Shown: positions 4,699 to 6,002 of the stretch, in pieces
Position numbering within the stretch: position 1 is the first letter of the stretch
Layout of the letters: every line of letters starts with the position of its first letter
From: an uncultured Nitrospina sp.
GTDB taxonomy: Bacteria; Nitrospinota; Nitrospinia; Nitrospinales; VA-1
Assembly (NCBI GenBank): GCA_950072225.1
Contig: CATMOP010000138.1
Coordinates: forward strand, 1-6,002
Length of the DNA stretch: 6,002 nucleotides
Reading direction: 5' to 3'
Notes under the pieces: model-generated
Seen by the model: the letters and a program-made list of their open reading frames with translations, nothing else
Told to the model about the DNA's origin: nothing
Database searches by the model: none
Translations under genes and position numbers: made by a program

Positions 4699-6002
4699 TT
4701 ATTCAAACAAAATGGCATCTTCTCCCAGAAGGGCCTGGATCTGCTGAATCACTTCATCAGAAGGTTGAATGCGCAGTTCCTCCGCCACCGTGACCACACG
4801 CTCCTTGTCATCCGGAAAGATGAAATGCAGTCGAGTGTCGTTAGTGCCCTTGTGGGAAGCGAGAATCCCTTTTACCGCCATCAGGGTTTCGCGCTCCAAT
4901 CCCAGTGTCCTGAAATGAATCAAGACTCGGCCGTGATGATGCTGTTTCGCCTGAGCAAGCGGAAAAACCGATTTCGCAATAACTTTTGGCATGTTGCCTT
5001 CAGAGTCCACTTCACCTTTTACAAGAAGCGGCTCTTCTGCCAACAAAAGATCCAGGACCTGGCTATAAATTTCGGGCCAGAGGATCACCTCAACAGACCC
5101 CTGCAAATCTTCAAGGGTGATGATACCCATCTTGTCGCCCTTGCGGGTAGTTTTAGGCAGATGCTTAATTGGGATTCCCGCCAAACTAACGGATTTTCCG
5201 TTCCCTGCTTCTGCTACGGAGGCTGAAGTCGCATCGGTGAACCAGGACAACTCTCGGGTAAATCCATCCAGAGGATGGCCGGTAATATAAAACCCAATAC
5301 TTTCCCTTTCTAACTTGAGCCGATCCGCATCGCTCCATTCTTCAACGGTGACGTCAGATTGTTTCTCTTCCTCAACATCGAACGAATCGAACATGTTGGA
5401 CTGTCCCAACTGCTCGTCTCTTTGTTTACCCTGCCCCCGCTCCATACAGGCTGGCAATTCCTTCATCATCCCTGCCCGGCTTCGTCCCAAGGAGTCGCAG
5501 GCACCGCTTTTGATCAAACCTTCAAAAACCCGCTTGTTGACCAACTGCATATCCACATTCTCACATAATTGTTCCATTGATGTGAACTGACCCAGCCTTT
5601 GCCTGGCCTCAATAATATTATCGATGGCTTTACTGCCAACATTTTTTATGGCACCCAGTCCGAACACAAGTTTGTTATCCGAAACAGAAAAGTCGCGGTG
5701 GCTCACATTCACATCCGGCGGCTGTACGGTAATTTTCATCTCGCGACAATCATGGATATAGCGCAGGACCTTGTCGGTGTTATCCATATCGGCCGCCATT
5801 ACCGCAGCCATAAACTCTGCCGGATGGTGCGTTTTCATCCACAGCGTTTGGTAAGAGACTAACGCATAAGCAGCAGAGTGCGATTTGTTAAACCCGTAGC
5901 CTGCGAACTTCTCTACCAAGTCGAAGATCTTCATGGCCAACTCTGGATCAATATTGTTCTTGGCCGCGCCCTCTCGGAATATCTCTCGCTGTTTCGCCAT
6001 TT
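4699..6002 (-). CDS. dnaE: DNA polymerase III alpha subunit, C-terminal part (5' end outside window)
   Basis: This is the C-terminal 433 residues of the catalytic subunit of replicative DNA polymerase III. The stretch GYGFNKSHSAAYALVSYQTL (visible residues 35-54) with HPAEFMAA is a hallmark of DnaE. FGLGAIKNVGSKAIDNII (113-130) is the helix-hairpin-helix DNA-binding region. QSNMF (200-204) is the internal beta-clamp binding motif, equivalent to QADMF of E. coli. GFYITGHPLDGF (236-247) precedes an OB-fold domain at about 270-345 (SVSLAGIPIKHL, MGIITLEDLQGSVEVILWPE). The remainder is the C-terminal domain, which in E. coli contacts tau. The Met at 6000 is not the start: it belongs to the family pattern EMxKQRxxF, and the frame stays open at the edge with a codon ending AA, consistent with Glu. 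No disruption is seen. It converges with the membrane-protein gene. Confidence 0.97.
   Translation of the reverse strand, partial: MAKQREIFREGAAKNNIDPELAMKIFDLVEKFAGYGFNKSHSAAYALVSYQTLWMKTHHPAEFMAAVMAADMDNTDKVLRYIHDCREMKITVQPPDVNVSHRDFSVSDNKLVFGLGAIKNVGSKAIDNIIEARQRLGQFTSMEQLCENVDMQLVNKRVFEGLIKSGACDSLGRSRAGMMKELPACMERGQGKQRDEQLGQSNMFDSFDVEEEKQSDVTVEEWSDADRLKLERESIGFYITGHPLDGFTRELSWFTDATSASVAEAGNGKSVSLAGIPIKHLPKTTRKGDKMGIITLEDLQGSVEVILWPEIYSQVLDLLLAEEPLLVKGEVDSEGNMPKVIAKSVFPLAQAKQHHHGRVLIHFRTLGLERETLMAVKGILASHKGTNDTRLHFIFPDDKERVVTVAEELRIQPSDEVIQQIQALLGEDAILFE

Noticed and set aside
5998..6000. Met at 6000 as the start of a short DnaE-like protein
   Set aside because: The residues match the interior of DnaE, and the frame is open at the window edge, so the gene is simply cut by the window.
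4699..6002. Intein or split in dnaE
   Set aside because: The visible part runs through the DnaE C-terminal domains with no insertion, frameshift or intein motif. The usual intein sites lie mostly upstream, outside the window.

Overview
The window looks like chromosomal DNA from a Gram-negative (diderm) bacterium of moderate GC content. The evidence is a lipoprotein signal peptide on a predicted periplasmic haem protein, an exported protein with a secretin/TonB-type short N-terminal (STN-like) domain, an FxsA-type membrane protein and a standard DnaE. A stand-alone lipoprotein of the ethylbenzene-dehydrogenase gamma/NxrC-like haem-binding family would suit a respiratory lineage such as Nitrospinota. 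That placement is an inference; no marker here proves it.

Layout, left to right. On the minus strand, fxsA (91-486) is followed by the beginning of a possible further gene that runs off the left edge (1-80). A 235-bp divergent spacer separates fxsA from a plus-strand gene (722-1495) for an exported STN-like protein with a proline-rich linker and two copies of a 21-residue PHIL...SKGI motif. Converging on it is a minus-strand pair: an M16 zinc metallopeptidase (2346-3656) and, 16 bases downstream, the haem-binding lipoprotein (1547-2329). Next is a 363-bp region without a conventional gene (3657-4019). It contains a 19-bp repeat in two copies, several short hairpins, a tandem pair of about 20 bp and a possible 16-codon leader reading frame. 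It leads into a plus-strand gene for a two-helix membrane protein with a PH-like C-terminal region (4020-4676). This gene converges, 22 bp apart, with the 3' end of dnaE (4699 to beyond 6002, minus strand), the replicative DNA polymerase III alpha subunit.

The genes do not form one pathway. The likely transcription units are fxsA with the edge ORF, the STN-like gene alone, the M16 peptidase with the haem lipoprotein, the membrane protein alone, and dnaE. The parts most worth attention are the STN-like protein with its duplicated tail, the haem-binding lipoprotein that has no molybdoenzyme partner in view, and the structured leader before 4020. Nothing in the window shows a defence system, insertion sequence, CRISPR array or RNA gene.
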